From: Kofleriaceae bacterium
GTDB lineage: Bacteria; Myxococcota_A; Polyangia; Haliangiales; Haliangiaceae
Direction of reading: 5' to 3'
DNA length: 64,000 nt
Assembly (NCBI GenBank): GCA_020633495.1
Contig: JACKDR010000001.1
Coordinates: 310,001-374,000 of the forward strand
Made by a program: the position numbers and the translations under genes
Shown: positions 20,994-30,900 of the stretch, in pieces
Numbering within the stretch: the first letter of the stretch is position 1
Layout: every line of letters starts with the position of its first letter
Notes under the pieces: model-generated
The model's input: the letters and a program-made list of their open reading frames with translations, nothing else
What the model was told of the DNA's origin: nothing
Database searches by the model: none

Positions 20994-22512
20994 CCACGCC
21001 CAGCGGCACGGCCAGCTCGAAGACGACGCCCTGCCCGGGCGTCGACCGGACCTCGAGGCGGCCGCCCAGGGCCTCGATGTCGGCGCGGGCCGCGGCGTTG
21101 CCGTAGCCGCGGCCCGCGTCCATCGTGACGCCGGCGGCGGTCGACAGCCCGGGGTGGAAGATCAGCTGGTCGAGCGCGGCCGGGGTCGCGGCGGCGGCGG
21201 CGGGGAGGACACCGAGCTCGACCGCGCGCGCCGCCAGCGCGGCGTGGTCGAGGCCGCGGCCGTCGTCCTCGAGGCGGACCCGCAGCTCGCCGCCGTCCTC
21301 GCGGGCCTCGAGCCGGATCGTCCCGGCGGCGGGCTTGCCGGCGGCGATCCGCGCCGCCGCCGGCTCGAGCCCGTGCACGACCGCGTTGCGGACCAGGTGG
21401 GGCAGCGCCTGGGCCAGCGCGGCGTGGACGCTGGGCGGCACCGCGATCGCGCCGCCGACGTGCTCGACGTCGGGGACCTCGCGCGCCGCGGCCTCGGCGG
21501 CGGTCCTCGCGGTGACCCGCAGGTACTCGAAGAGCTGGCCCAGCGGGACCCGGCCCAGCGGATCGATCGCCGCGAGGGCGTCGCGGACGTGGCGCCGCGC
21601 CGGGTGATCGGGCGCCAGCTCGGCGAGCGCGTCCTCGAGCCGTCCCGCCGCGTCGGCGATCGTCGTGGTCAGCTCGAGGCCGCCGCCGCCGTCGCCGACC
21701 TCGGTGAGCCGGCCGCGCAGGACCACCGCGCGCTCGACCGCGCGGCGGAGATCCTCGACCGCGCCGTCGGCGTCGACCCGGTCGGCGAAGCGCCCGGCGG
21801 CGCGGGCCCGGCCCAGCAGCTCCTCGACCGCGTGGGCGCGCCCCGCGATCGAGTTGAGGCCGAGGCCGCGGGCGTTGCCCTTGAGGGTGTGGGTGGCGCG
21901 CATGCCGACGTCGGCGGCGGCGGCGCTGAGGGTGTCGCCGCCGACCAGGGCCGCGACCTCGGCCACCGCCTCGCGCGCCTCGGCCACGAACGACGCGAAG
22001 ATCGCGGGCGCGATCGCCAGCAGCTCGTCGAACTGGGCGAGGTCGTCCTCGTGCTCGCGCAGGACCTCGGCGATGCGCCGGCGCAGCCCCTGGTTGGCGG
22101 CCTCGAGCTGGGCCAGCGCGTCCTTGTAGCGCGCGTGCATCCCGACCTCGGCCGAGACGTCGAACAGCGACACCAGCACGCCGACCCGGCCGTCGGCCTG
22201 GGTCACCGCGGTGGAGCGCGCCGCGACCAGCAGCTCGTCGCCGTCGTCGGCGCCGGGCGCGCGCAGCTCGCGCCAGCGCCCGCCCGGAGACCGCCCGGCG
22301 ATGACGTCGTCGACCAGCGCCGGCCAGGCGTCACCGAGCACCTCCGCGACCCGCGCGATGCGGGCCCGCCGGCCCAGCATCCGGCGCGCGATGTAGGAGA
22401 GGTGCACCAGACTCCCGGCCGGGTCGATCAGAACGAACCCGAGCTGGAGCTGGTCGAGGAAGGGGAGCACCCCGAGGGTGTGCTCCCAGCTGATCGCGTC
22501 GTCGCGCGACAT
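20965..22512 (-). CDS. CheA-like histidine kinase (PAS-like, Hpt, HATPase_c)
   Basis: 515 aa and soluble. A PAS-like domain (about 18-120) leads into a coiled coil, then an Hpt phosphotransfer domain with ATHTLKGNARGLGL (phospho-His about 208), a dimer region, and an ATPase domain of the CheA type: HLVRNAVVHGLE (N box), DDGRGLD (G1) and FHPGLSTA (G2). It lacks the CheW-like P5 domain, so it is a cut-down CheA acting in cis on its own Hpt. The ATG at 22512 was chosen over the GTG at 22554 because the longer form adds a Pro/Tyr-rich tail without homology; a TACCAT box lies 24 nt upstream. Confidence 0.88.
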   Translation of the reverse strand: MSRDDAISWEHTLGVLPFLDQLQLGFVLIDPAGSLVHLSYIARRMLGRRARIARVAEVLGDAWPALVDDVIAGRSPGGRWRELRAPGADDGDELLVAARSTAVTQADGRVGVLVSLFDVSAEVGMHARYKDALAQLEAANQGLRRRIAEVLREHEDDLAQFDELLAIAPAIFASFVAEAREAVAEVAALVGGDTLSAAAADVGMRATHTLKGNARGLGLNSIAGRAHAVEELLGRARAAGRFADRVDADGAVEDLRRAVERAVVLRGRLTEVGDGGGGLELTTTIADAAGRLEDALAELAPDHPARRHVRDALAAIDPLGRVPLGQLFEYLRVTARTAAEAAAREVPDVEHVGGAIAVPPSVHAALAQALPHLVRNAVVHGLEPAAARIAAGKPAAGTIRLEAREDGGELRVRLEDDGRGLDHAALAARAVELGVLPAAAAATPAALDQLIFHPGLSTAAGVTMDAGRGYGNAAARADIEALGGRLEVRSTPGQGVVFELAVPLGVVKPARPAPG

Positions 22513-22575
22513 GGACCCCGACGGTTTGTCTGGGCGATGGTACCATGGCGTCACCTCGCAAGGGGGAGCTCAAGG

Positions 22576-23463
22576 GTGCCGGTCCAGCACGTCCTCGTCT
22601 GTCAGGAGCATCGCATCCCCCTTCCCGAGGGGGTCACCGTCGTCGGGCGTGCGATCGGCTGTGGCATCCGCTTCAACACCGCGACGGTGTCGCGCCAGCA
22701 CCTGATCCTCACCGTGCGCGGCGACCGCCTCACCGCGGAGAGCCTGAGCACGACCACCGGCACGCTGATCAACGGGCGCCGCATGAGCGAGCCCGCGGAG
22801 CTCCGCCACGGCGATCGGATCAGCGTCGGACCGCATCTGCTGGTGATCGACGTCGTCGAGGGCGCGGTCGCCGGGCGCCTGGCGGCGCGCCGCGCGACGT
22901 CGTCGCCGGACGCCGACGACTACGACGAGGACACGATCGCCGGCGAGCCGGCCGAGGTCCTGTCGCTGGACGAGCTCGCCGATCAGCTGCCGCCGACCAA
23001 GGCGATCCGCACTCACACCTGCCCGAGCTGTCGGGCCCGCGTCGCCTTCACCGAGGCGGTGTGCCGGTCGTGCGGCCACGCCTGGGGCGCCACCGACCCC
23101 AGCGCGATCACCGGCCGGATCACGATGCGCCACATCGTCAACGACGTCCGCCAGGCCACCGAGCCGGCCGCCGCGGTGCCGGTCATCTACGCCAGCGACG
23201 AGATGACGATCGACGTCACCGTGTCGGAGATGGATCAGGACGGCCTGTTCGTGCCGACCGAGCTGCTCGATCCGGTGGGCACGACCTGCGAGCTGACGGT
23301 GCTCCCCGACGGCCACCCGGCGGTGACGTTCCACGGCCAGGTGCGGCGGGTCCGCGCCAGCGCCGACACCCACGGCCCCGCCGGCCTGTTCATCCACTTC
23401 ACCGAGGTCTCCGAGGACGCCGGGCTGTGGCTGGTGCGGCGCCTGCGCCAGCTCGACCGCTGA
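22576..23463 (+). CDS. FHA domain, zinc ribbon and PilZ domain protein
   Basis: 295 aa. The FHA domain (about residues 5-95) shows VGRAIGCGIRF, VSRQH and the G-T-L-I-N-G turn, the phosphothreonine-binding site. A zinc ribbon follows, CPSC (about 154) and CRSCG (about 168). The C-terminal domain (about 195-292), with VSEMDQDGLFVPT and GLFIHFTEV, matches PilZ-like folds that bind c-di-GMP, although the RxxxR is not clear. It could link Ser/Thr kinase signalling with c-di-GMP or motility. The GTG has AGGGGGAG about 9 nt upstream, so it has a true leader. It is divergent from the CheA-like kinase. Confidence 0.82.
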   Translation: MPVQHVLVCQEHRIPLPEGVTVVGRAIGCGIRFNTATVSRQHLILTVRGDRLTAESLSTTTGTLINGRRMSEPAELRHGDRISVGPHLLVIDVVEGAVAGRLAARRATSSPDADDYDEDTIAGEPAEVLSLDELADQLPPTKAIRTHTCPSCRARVAFTEAVCRSCGHAWGATDPSAITGRITMRHIVNDVRQATEPAAAVPVIYASDEMTIDVTVSEMDQDGLFVPTELLDPVGTTCELTVLPDGHPAVTFHGQVRRVRASADTHGPAGLFIHFTEVSEDAGLWLVRRLRQLDR

Positions 23464-23542
23464 GCTGGCCCGTGCGTCGGCCCGGCCGCGCGCCGCGCGA
23501 TCGCCGTGACCCGATCGCCGCGCCGCCGGTCTCGATGGAGAC

Positions 23543-24658
23543 ATGCGACGCGTCTTGCTCCTGATCTTCCTGCTCCTCGCCGCCGCCGCGCTGACGGTCC
23601 TGCCCGGCTGCGGCGGCGCGCTCGGCGCCGGCGCCGACGACGGCGGCGACGACGCGATCGGCGGTGACGACGCGCCGCCGGCGCCCGACGGCGGCGGCTG
23701 GCACGGCGACGGCCTGCCGCCGGATCCGCTGGCCGCGCGCCCCGGCGTGGTCGTCTACTGGGGCCAGACCGGCTGGGGCGGCGCGCACCCGGCCGAGCCC
23801 GACGGCTGGGAGCCGTCGCTGGCCGAGGTGTGCGCGGCGCCGAGCTACGACGTCGTCGTGCTCGGGTTCGTGACCTCGTTCGTCAGCGCCCGCAACGGCG
23901 GGCTGCCCGAGACCAACTTCTCGTACCACTGCGAGCAGCCGATCGACGTCGACCACCCGTTCCTGCTGCGCTGCCCCGAGATGGAGGCCGGCATCGCGGC
24001 GTGCCACGCCGCCGGCAAGAAGGTGCTGATCTCGCTCGGCGGCGCCGCCGGCGCCTACGGCTTCACCGACGACGCCCAGGCCGAGGCGTTCGCGACCACG
24101 GTGTGGGACACGTTCCTCGGCGGCGACGGCGCGCGACGCCCGTTCGGCGACCAGGTCCTCGACGGCGTCGACCTCGACGTCGAGGGCGGCGGCCCCGCCG
24201 GCTACGCCGCGTTCGCCCGGGCCCTGCGCGGCCGCATGGACGCCGCCGGCGACGGCTGGTTGCTGACCGCGGCGCCGCAGTGCCCCTACCCCGACGGCCA
24301 CCTCGGGCCCGCCCCGGGCACCGCGCTCGGCGACGCCGCCGATGCCTTCGACTACGTCTTCGTCCAGTTCTACAACAACTGGTGCCGCGCCTCGTCGGGC
24401 GCCCCGTTCGACGACAGCTACGCGGCGTGGCGCGCGCTCGCCGGCGCCGGCGGGCCACGGGTCGTGGTCGGGCTGCCGGCGACGCCGGACGCCGCGCCGG
24501 CGGGCGGCTACGTCGCGCCCGAGGCGCTGGCGCCGCTGCTCGACGGCGTCGCCGGCGATCCGGCGTTCGCGGGCGTCATGCTGTGGGACGCGTCGTTCGA
24601 CCGCCACAGCGGCGCGCCGACCTACGCGGCGCGCGCCGCCGCGCTCCTCGGCGACTGA
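23543..24658 (+). CDS. GH18 chitinase-like lipoprotein
   Basis: 371 aa. Signal helix with lipobox (LPGC, about residue 23), a Gly/Asp/Ala linker to about 65, then a GH18 barrel: VVYWGQTGWGG, DVVVLGFVTSF, KKVLISLGGAAG, and the catalytic DGVDLDVEGG (DxxDxDxE with Glu as acid). The short, hevamine-like layout resembles class III chitinases. It should cut beta-1,4-GlcNAc polymers (chitin or fungal wall) at the cell surface, fitting a predatory life style. GGAG precedes the ATG. Confidence 0.9.
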   Translation: MRRVLLLIFLLLAAAALTVLPGCGGALGAGADDGGDDAIGGDDAPPAPDGGGWHGDGLPPDPLAARPGVVVYWGQTGWGGAHPAEPDGWEPSLAEVCAAPSYDVVVLGFVTSFVSARNGGLPETNFSYHCEQPIDVDHPFLLRCPEMEAGIAACHAAGKKVLISLGGAAGAYGFTDDAQAEAFATTVWDTFLGGDGARRPFGDQVLDGVDLDVEGGGPAGYAAFARALRGRMDAAGDGWLLTAAPQCPYPDGHLGPAPGTALGDAADAFDYVFVQFYNNWCRASSGAPFDDSYAAWRALAGAGGPRVVVGLPATPDAAPAGGYVAPEALAPLLDGVAGDPAFAGVMLWDASFDRHSGAPTYAARAAALLGD

Positions 24659-24700
24659 CCGCGGCGCCGGGACGGCTGGCGCCGCGGGCGCCGCTGCCCG

Positions 24701-24706
24701 TAAGCT
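24701..24706 (+). promoter_or_regulatory. -10-like TAAGCT box upstream of the frameshifted envelope gene
   Basis: TAAGCT followed by 9 nt and the ATG at 24716. It is a weaker case than the other boxes because of the longer spacing. Confidence 0.35.
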
Positions 24707-24715
24707 GGGTCGACG

Positions 24716-25743
24716 ATGCGACGACGCGCGGTCGCGATCCTGATCGGCCTGGTCGGCCTGATCGGCCTGGTCGGCCTGGTCGGCGCGCTCGAGCCCGGCG
24801 TGGCCGGCGCCGCGCCGCTGCGCGCGGTCGTGCGTGACGGCGGCAAGGGCGCCGCCGCCGCCGCCGCCGCGCGGCTGCGCGGCCAGGCCGTCGATCTCGA
24901 CGTCGAGCTGATCGAGGTCGGCGGCCGGCTCGAGGGCGGCCGCGACGCCCAGATCGACGCCGCGGCCGCGGTCGCCGACGCCCACGACGCCACCGTCGTG
25001 GTCTGGTTCACCGCGCGCCGCGGCGCGATCACCGTCGTGGTCGCGACCCCGGCGACCGCCGCGTCTTCGTCCGCGAGCTCGCCACCGGCGACGCCTCCGC
25101 CGACGCCGAGGCCGCCGCGCTGGCGGCGCGCGGCGCGCTCAAGGCGATCGCGCTCGGCGGCACGATCGGCGTCGAGGTCGCGGCGCCGCCGCCGCCGGAC
25201 GCCCCGCCGCCGGCCGGCCCCGCCACGCCGCCGCCGCGGTGGGCGCTGGCGCTGGGCTGGCAGGCCGCGCTCGACGGTGGCGCCGACGCCGGCGCCCACG
25301 CGCCGCGGCTGGGCGCGCGGTGGCGACGCGACGGCTGGCGCGCCGCGGCCGACGTCACGATCGGCGTGCCGCTGCGACGCGACGGCGACGTCGCGGTCGA
25401 TCTGTCACGCTCGACCCTCACCGCGGCGCTCGGCTGGGGTCGGGGCGGCGCCAGCCTGACCGCCGGCGCCGGCCTGGCCCTGTACCGGCGCGCCACCGTC
25501 GACGTCCCCACCGGGCTCGCCGCGACCGACGCCACCTACGCCGCGGCCCTGATCATCGAGCCGGCGCTGGCGTGGCGGCAGGGCCTGGTCGGTCGGTGGT
25601 CGGTCGAGGTGACCGTCGGGGTGGACGTGGTCGCAGGTGCGCCCGAGCTGGTCGTGCAACGTGCCGGAACCACCGAGGTCCTCGCCGATCTCGCGACCGT
25701 CCAGCCCCGCCTGAGCGCGGCCCTGACCGTGGAGCTGCCGTGA
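24716..25743 (+). CDS. Exported protein with possible outer-membrane barrel, single-base frameshift
   Basis: Two frames make one protein of about 340 aa. The first frame gives a signal helix (ILIGLVGLIGLVGLVG) and a domain up to ITVVVATP. The reading then continues one frame over as GDRRVFVRELATGD, and on to 25743, ending with amphipathic strands typical of a small outer-membrane barrel. One extra C in the run 25047-25050 would restore the frame. The span is 1028 nt, one short of a multiple of three. No family recognised. It precedes the sigma-factor operon on the same strand and could be its target or sensor. Confidence 0.65.
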
Positions 25744-25794
25744 TCGCGCGCGCCGTGACCCGATCGGCGCGGTCCGTCCCTCGATCCCGGGTGC

Positions 25795-26371
<577 letters not shown>

Positions 26372-26388
<17 letters not shown>

Positions 26389-27319
26389 GGTCCACGAGGC
26401 CGACCTGGAGCGGCTGTTCCGCGTCGACGGCGCCGGACCGGCGCTGCCGGCATCGGCGGCCCGCGCCGACGCGATGATCGCCGCGGCGCTCGACGCCGTG
26501 CTCGGGCCGATGCCCGGCGGCGGCGGCGGCGGAAGCGGCGGAAGCGGTGGCGGCGGCGCGGGCAGCGGCGTCGGCGGCACCGTCGGCGTCAAGGCGGCGT
26601 GGGTCGCGGCGATCGCCGCGGTGCTGGCGGGCGGCGCGGTGGTGGCGTACCTGGTGCTGCGGCCGCCGGCGGCGACGAAGGTGGAGGTGCCGGCGATCGA
26701 GGTGGCGGAGGTCGGGACGGGATCGGAACCGGCGTCGGGCACGGGCACGGGCACGGGCACGGGCACGGGATCAGAACCGGCGTCGGGCACGGGCACGGGC
26801 ACGGGATCAGAACCGGCGTCGGGCACGGGCACGGGATCAGAACCGGAGGCCGACTACCCGGAGATCGAGGTCGATCCCGAGCCGCGGCGCGCCACCCACG
26901 ATCGCCCGCGCCACGACGACCTCGACGACGCCGGGGTCGACGATCTGCTGGCGCGCGCCAACCAGGCGCGCGGCGCCCGCAAGTGGCGCGACGCCGACGC
27001 CCTCTACGCCCGCGTCGTCGCCGAGCACGGCGACAGCGCGTCGGCGCAGGTCGCGCTGGTCGCGTCGGCCGCGCTGCACCTCGAGCACCTCGGCGACGCC
27101 CGCGGCGCGGCGCGACGCTATCGCGACGCGCTCGGGCGACGGGCTCGCGGCGGCGTCGCCGAGGAAGCCCGCTACGGCCTCGCCGAGGCCTACCGCGCGC
27201 TCGGCGACGCCACCGCCGAGGCCGGCGCGCTCGACGACTTCCTCGCCCACCACGCCGACTCGCCGCTGGCCGACCGCGCCCGCGCCCGTCGCGCCCAGCT
27301 GGACGCCGGCCCCCGGTGA
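26372..27319 (+). CDS. Putative anti-sigma-like membrane protein with TPR domain
   Basis: 315 aa. A short cytoplasmic N-terminus ends in a Gly/Ser-only linker (about 48-70), one transmembrane helix (about 74-95), then a periplasmic linker built of (GTG)n-SEPAS repeats, and a helical domain of about 130 residues with TPR-like pairs (ANQARGARKWRDADALYARV, AEEARYGLAEAYRALGDATAE). Position, overlap with the ECF sigma gene and topology suggest an anti-sigma or sensor. The classical zinc anti-sigma motif HxxxCxxC is absent. GGGAGG lies 5 nt upstream of the chosen ATG. Confidence 0.7.
26719..26848. repeat. Coding tandem repeat of GGGCAC and GGGATCAGAACCGGCGTC units
   Basis: Four blocks of GGGATC(A/G)GAACCGG alternate with runs of GGGCAC (about four, three and two hexamers after the first three blocks). 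It encodes the Gly-Thr linker of the anti-sigma-like protein. Copy number is likely variable and hard to assemble. Confidence 0.8.
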
Positions 27320-28566
27320 CCGTCGCCGTGACCTCATCCGCGCGTCGCCGCCCGCCGGCCCGTCCGACCGTCGCGTGGCTGGTCGCGCTCGCGGCGGCGC
27401 TCGCCGCGGTGGCCGCGGGCTGCGCCGGCCAGGACGTGGTCGCGATCGACGACCTCACCGACGGCGGCGCGCCGCTGTACTGCCAGGGCAACGGCCCGCC
27501 GATCCTGGTCGGCGACGGCATCACCGTCGGCGAGGGCAACGGCTCGTCCGACGACGTCTGCTCCGGCGAGATCGCGGTCCGCACCTTCCGCCACGCCCTG
27601 TGCACCTGCGAGGGCTACGTCACCAGCACCCGCCTCGACACCGACTCGTTCGACTCCGCCGCGGGCCCCTACACGCCGGGCGGCGTCGCCGGGCCGGTCG
27701 GCATCGACGGCGTCCTGCAGACCAGCGCCGCGCTGGCGATCGGCGGCGATCTGACCGTCGCCGGCGGCGGCGGCGCCGCGCTCGGCGGCGATCTCGACGT
27801 CGTCGGCGACCTCGCGGTCGGCGGCGCGCTCGGCACCGCGATCGCGGTCACCGTCGGCGGCGACGCCGCGGTCGCCGGCTCGATCGATCTCGCGGCGCTG
27901 ACCGTCGCCGGCACCCTGACCGTGCCCGCCGGCGAGACCATCGGCGCCGCCACGCTGACCACCGGCGCCACCGTGCGCGCGCCGGTGACCGTCGAGCCGC
28001 CGTGCGCGTGCGCGCCCGACGACTTGATCGACATCGCCGACTTCGTCCTCGCCCACCGCGGCGACAACGAGGACGCGCTGCTCGGCCTGACCCCCGATCG
28101 CCTCACCGACTACGTCGGCGACACCACGCTGGTGCTGCCGTGCGGGCGCTACTACCTGGGCCCGGTCCGCGGCCAGGGCGCGCTGACCCTGCGCGTCACC
28201 GGCCGGGTCGCGATCCTGGTCGACGGCGACGTCTCGCTGGAGGCGCCGCTGACGGTGATCCTCGACGGCGACGACGCCGAGCTCGACCTGCTGATCGGGG
28301 GCCTGCTCGGCTCGACCGACGCGATCGTCGCCGGCGATCCGGCGCGGCCCGCGAGCACCCGCATCTACGTCGGCGGCGACGGCGTCATCAACCTCGCCGG
28401 CGGCTCGACCCTGGCCGCCAACCTGTACGCGCCGCGCGCCGCGGTGTCGCTATCCGGCGGCGCCACCGTGCACGGCAGCCTGTTCGTGCGCCGCCTCGAG
28501 CAGTCGGCCCCGGTCACGATCCACTACGACGTCGACGTCCTGCGCGCCGACGTCGGCTGCTTCTAG
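27316..28566 (+). CDS. Lipoprotein with Gly-rich beta-repeat region
   Basis: 416 aa. Signal helix and lipobox AAGC (about residue 36). The middle (about 130-225) is a string of IGGDLTVAGG / LGGDLDVVGDLAVGG strands that resembles a right-handed beta-solenoid, reminiscent of bactofilin or polymer-forming folds. The C-terminal part (about 225-410) has two Cys pairs and further strand repeats such as LRVTGRVAILVDGDVSL. No family assigned with confidence. Its GTG overlaps the stop of the anti-sigma-like gene (GTGA), so it belongs to the sigma operon and may be an envelope product of that regulon. Confidence 0.65.
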   Translation: MTVAVTSSARRRPPARPTVAWLVALAAALAAVAAGCAGQDVVAIDDLTDGGAPLYCQGNGPPILVGDGITVGEGNGSSDDVCSGEIAVRTFRHALCTCEGYVTSTRLDTDSFDSAAGPYTPGGVAGPVGIDGVLQTSAALAIGGDLTVAGGGGAALGGDLDVVGDLAVGGALGTAIAVTVGGDAAVAGSIDLAALTVAGTLTVPAGETIGAATLTTGATVRAPVTVEPPCACAPDDLIDIADFVLAHRGDNEDALLGLTPDRLTDYVGDTTLVLPCGRYYLGPVRGQGALTLRVTGRVAILVDGDVSLEAPLTVILDGDDAELDLLIGGLLGSTDAIVAGDPARPASTRIYVGGDGVINLAGGSTLAANLYAPRAAVSLSGGATVHGSLFVRRLEQSAPVTIHYDVDVLRADVGCF

Positions 28567-28590
28567 CGCCGGCGGCGTGACAGCCGGCGC
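28566..28590. terminator. 8-bp hairpin after the sigma operon
   Basis: GCGCCGGC, 9-nt loop, GCCGGCGC, starting at the last base of the lipoprotein stop. No T-run; it may still attenuate transcription into the receptor kinase. Confidence 0.35.
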
Positions 28591-28611
28591 CGGGTGTCGC
28601 AAGCTCGCGAC

Positions 28612-30753
28612 GTGACCGGGACCGGACCCGCGCGCGGCCGCGTCGCGACCCAGATCGTCCTGCCCGCGGCGGCGGTCCTGCTCGCGGGGCTGATCGCGAC
28701 CTGGATCGCGGTCGGCCTGCTCCGCGAGCGCGAGCGCGGCCGCGAGCGCGTCGAGGTCGCCCGGCGCGCGACCGACCTGGCGGCGCGGATCGAGCAGGCG
28801 TTCGTCGTGCCGCTGCAGGCGGTCTACGGCCTCGCCGCCCACCTCCACGCCGTCGACCTCGACCTCGACGCCGCCGGCTTCCGCCGCTTCGCCGCCGACG
28901 CGGTGACCCGGCAGCCGTCGATCTACGCGCTCGAGTGGGCGCCGGTGGTGACCGACGCCGAGCGCGCCGCGGTCGAGGCGCGGGCCCAGGCCGAGGGCCA
29001 GCCGCGGTGGGAGATCAAGGAGCGCGCCCCCGGCGGCGGCTGGCAGCGCGCCGCGACCCGCCCCTGGTACGTGCCGCTGCGGTTCGCCGAGCCGCCCAAC
29101 GACGCCCTGGGCTTCGACCTGGTGTCGCTGGCCGATCGCATGGCCCACGTGATCCGGTCGCGCGACGCCGCGCTGACGATCGCGACCGAGCGGCTGCAGC
29201 TGGTCGAGGATCCCCCCGGCGTGTGGTCGGTCGCGGTCTACGATCCGGTGTGGCGCGGCGGCACCGCGCCGGCCGGCCGGGACGCGCGCGCCGCGGCCCT
29301 GGCCGGCTTCGCGATCGCCGTCTTCCGGGTCCGGCCGGTGATCGAGGGCGCGCTCGAGGACGCCCACCTCGACGATCTCGACGTGGCGCTGATCGACGCC
29401 AGCGGCAGCCCCGGCAACCGCGTGCTGTGGGAGAGCTCGGCCGGTGCGGCCGACCGGGCCGCCGCCGCGTCGCCGCCGGCGGGCGGCGAGTTCCACTTCC
29501 TCGACCGCACCTGGCAGGTCACGGTCGCCCATCACGACGCCGGCGCGCCGGCGCTGGCCGCGTCACGCCTGGCCCTCTACGGCGGCCTGCTGATCAGCGC
29601 GCTGGCGGCGGCCCTGTTCGTCGGCTTCCGGGTGGCGCGGCGCCTCGAGCGCAGCGCCGCGTCGGCGCGGCGCCTCGGCCAGTACCAGCTGCTCGAGCCG
29701 ATCGGGCGCGGCGGCATGGGCGTGGTCTACGCGGCCCGCCACGTCCTGCTGCGCCGCCCCACCGCGGTCAAGCTGCTGGCGCCCGACGCCACCGACGCCG
29801 CCAGCCTCGAGCGCTTCACCCGCGAGGTCCGCCTCACCTCCGAGCTGACCCACCCCAACGTCATCGCGGTCTACGACTACGGCCACAGCCCCGACGGCGT
29901 CTTCTACTACGCGATGGAGCTGCTCGACGGCATCACGCTCGACGAGCTGATCCGCGTCGACGGCCCGCAGCCGGTGGCGCGCACGGTCCACTTGATCCGG
30001 CAGCTGACCTCGGCGATCGCCGAGGCCCACGGCCGCGGCCTGGTCCACCGCGATCTCAAGCCGGCCAACCTGATGCTGGTCGAGCGCGGCGGCGATCCCG
30101 ACTTCCTCAAGGTCCTCGACTTCGGCCTGGTCAAGCGCCTCGAGGGCGCGGAGATCGGCGATCTCGACGACGACGCGGCCGGCGACGCGACCGACGCCGA
30201 CGCCGACGCCGCCCGCCGCCCGCGCGCCGCGACCGGCAGCGACGACGGACGACCGCGGCGGCTGACCGGCGCCGGCGTCCTGTTCGGCACGCCCGGGTTC
30301 TCGGCGCCCGAGGCGGTGCTCGGCGAGCCCACCGAGGCCGCCGCCGACGTCTACTCGATCGGCGCGGTCTGGTACGACCTGCTGGCGGGGCGGCCGCCGT
30401 TCAAGGGCGCCAGCGCCCGCGCCGTCTCCTACCAGCAGCTCACCGCGACCGTGCCGGCGCCGTCGCGGTGGCGCCCCGAGCGCGGCGACCACGTCGACGC
30501 GGTGCCGGCCGAGATCGACGCGCTGGTGCTCCGCTGCATGGACCGCAAGCCCGGCGCCCGGCCCACCGCCGCCGCGCTGCTCGACGCCATCGAGGCCCTG
30601 GCGACGCCGCCGTGGACCCGGGCCCAGGCGCGGCTGTGGTGGGCGACCCACGGCGCCGCGGTCCGGTCGGTGGCGAAGCTGCGGCTCGAGCGCCCGGCGT
30701 CGGACGAGCGCGCCTCGCTCGACGTCGACCTGCACCGTCGCGACGCACGCTGA
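28612..30753 (+). CDS. Receptor-like Ser/Thr kinase with CHASE sensor
   Basis: 713 aa. TM helix 1 (about 12-36), periplasmic domain of CHASE type (about 60-310: VDLDLDAAGFRRFAADAV, IYALEWAPVV), TM helix 2 (about 320-342), then a Hanks-type kinase with IGRGGMGVVY (about 363), AVKLLAP, HRDLKPANLM (about 479), LDFGLVK and FGTPGFSAPE. All catalytic residues are present. CHASE domains bind small extracellular ligands and are common in histidine kinases; joined to a Ser/Thr kinase it is unusual. An in-frame GTG at 28594 is also possible. It lies 147 nt upstream of the vault-protein gene on the same strand. Confidence 0.87.
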   Translation: MTGTGPARGRVATQIVLPAAAVLLAGLIATWIAVGLLRERERGRERVEVARRATDLAARIEQAFVVPLQAVYGLAAHLHAVDLDLDAAGFRRFAADAVTRQPSIYALEWAPVVTDAERAAVEARAQAEGQPRWEIKERAPGGGWQRAATRPWYVPLRFAEPPNDALGFDLVSLADRMAHVIRSRDAALTIATERLQLVEDPPGVWSVAVYDPVWRGGTAPAGRDARAAALAGFAIAVFRVRPVIEGALEDAHLDDLDVALIDASGSPGNRVLWESSAGAADRAAAASPPAGGEFHFLDRTWQVTVAHHDAGAPALAASRLALYGGLLISALAAALFVGFRVARRLERSAASARRLGQYQLLEPIGRGGMGVVYAARHVLLRRPTAVKLLAPDATDAASLERFTREVRLTSELTHPNVIAVYDYGHSPDGVFYYAMELLDGITLDELIRVDGPQPVARTVHLIRQLTSAIAEAHGRGLVHRDLKPANLMLVERGGDPDFLKVLDFGLVKRLEGAEIGDLDDDAAGDATDADADAARRPRAATGSDDGRPRRLTGAGVLFGTPGFSAPEAVLGEPTEAAADVYSIGAVWYDLLAGRPPFKGASARAVSYQQLTATVPAPSRWRPERGDHVDAVPAEIDALVLRCMDRKPGARPTAAALLDAIEALATPPWTRAQARLWWATHGAAVRSVAKLRLERPASDERASLDVDLHRRDAR

Positions 30754-30900
30754 CCCCGCGGCGGCGCACCTGCTCCACGGTGGCGCAGCCGCGGCCACGC
30801 AAGCGCGCGGACCGTGGCGCGCGCGGCCGCGCACGCCGGTTGCACCGACGACGTCGAGCGACGCATCGAACCAACCAGCAACACCACGAGGGGGCCAGCG

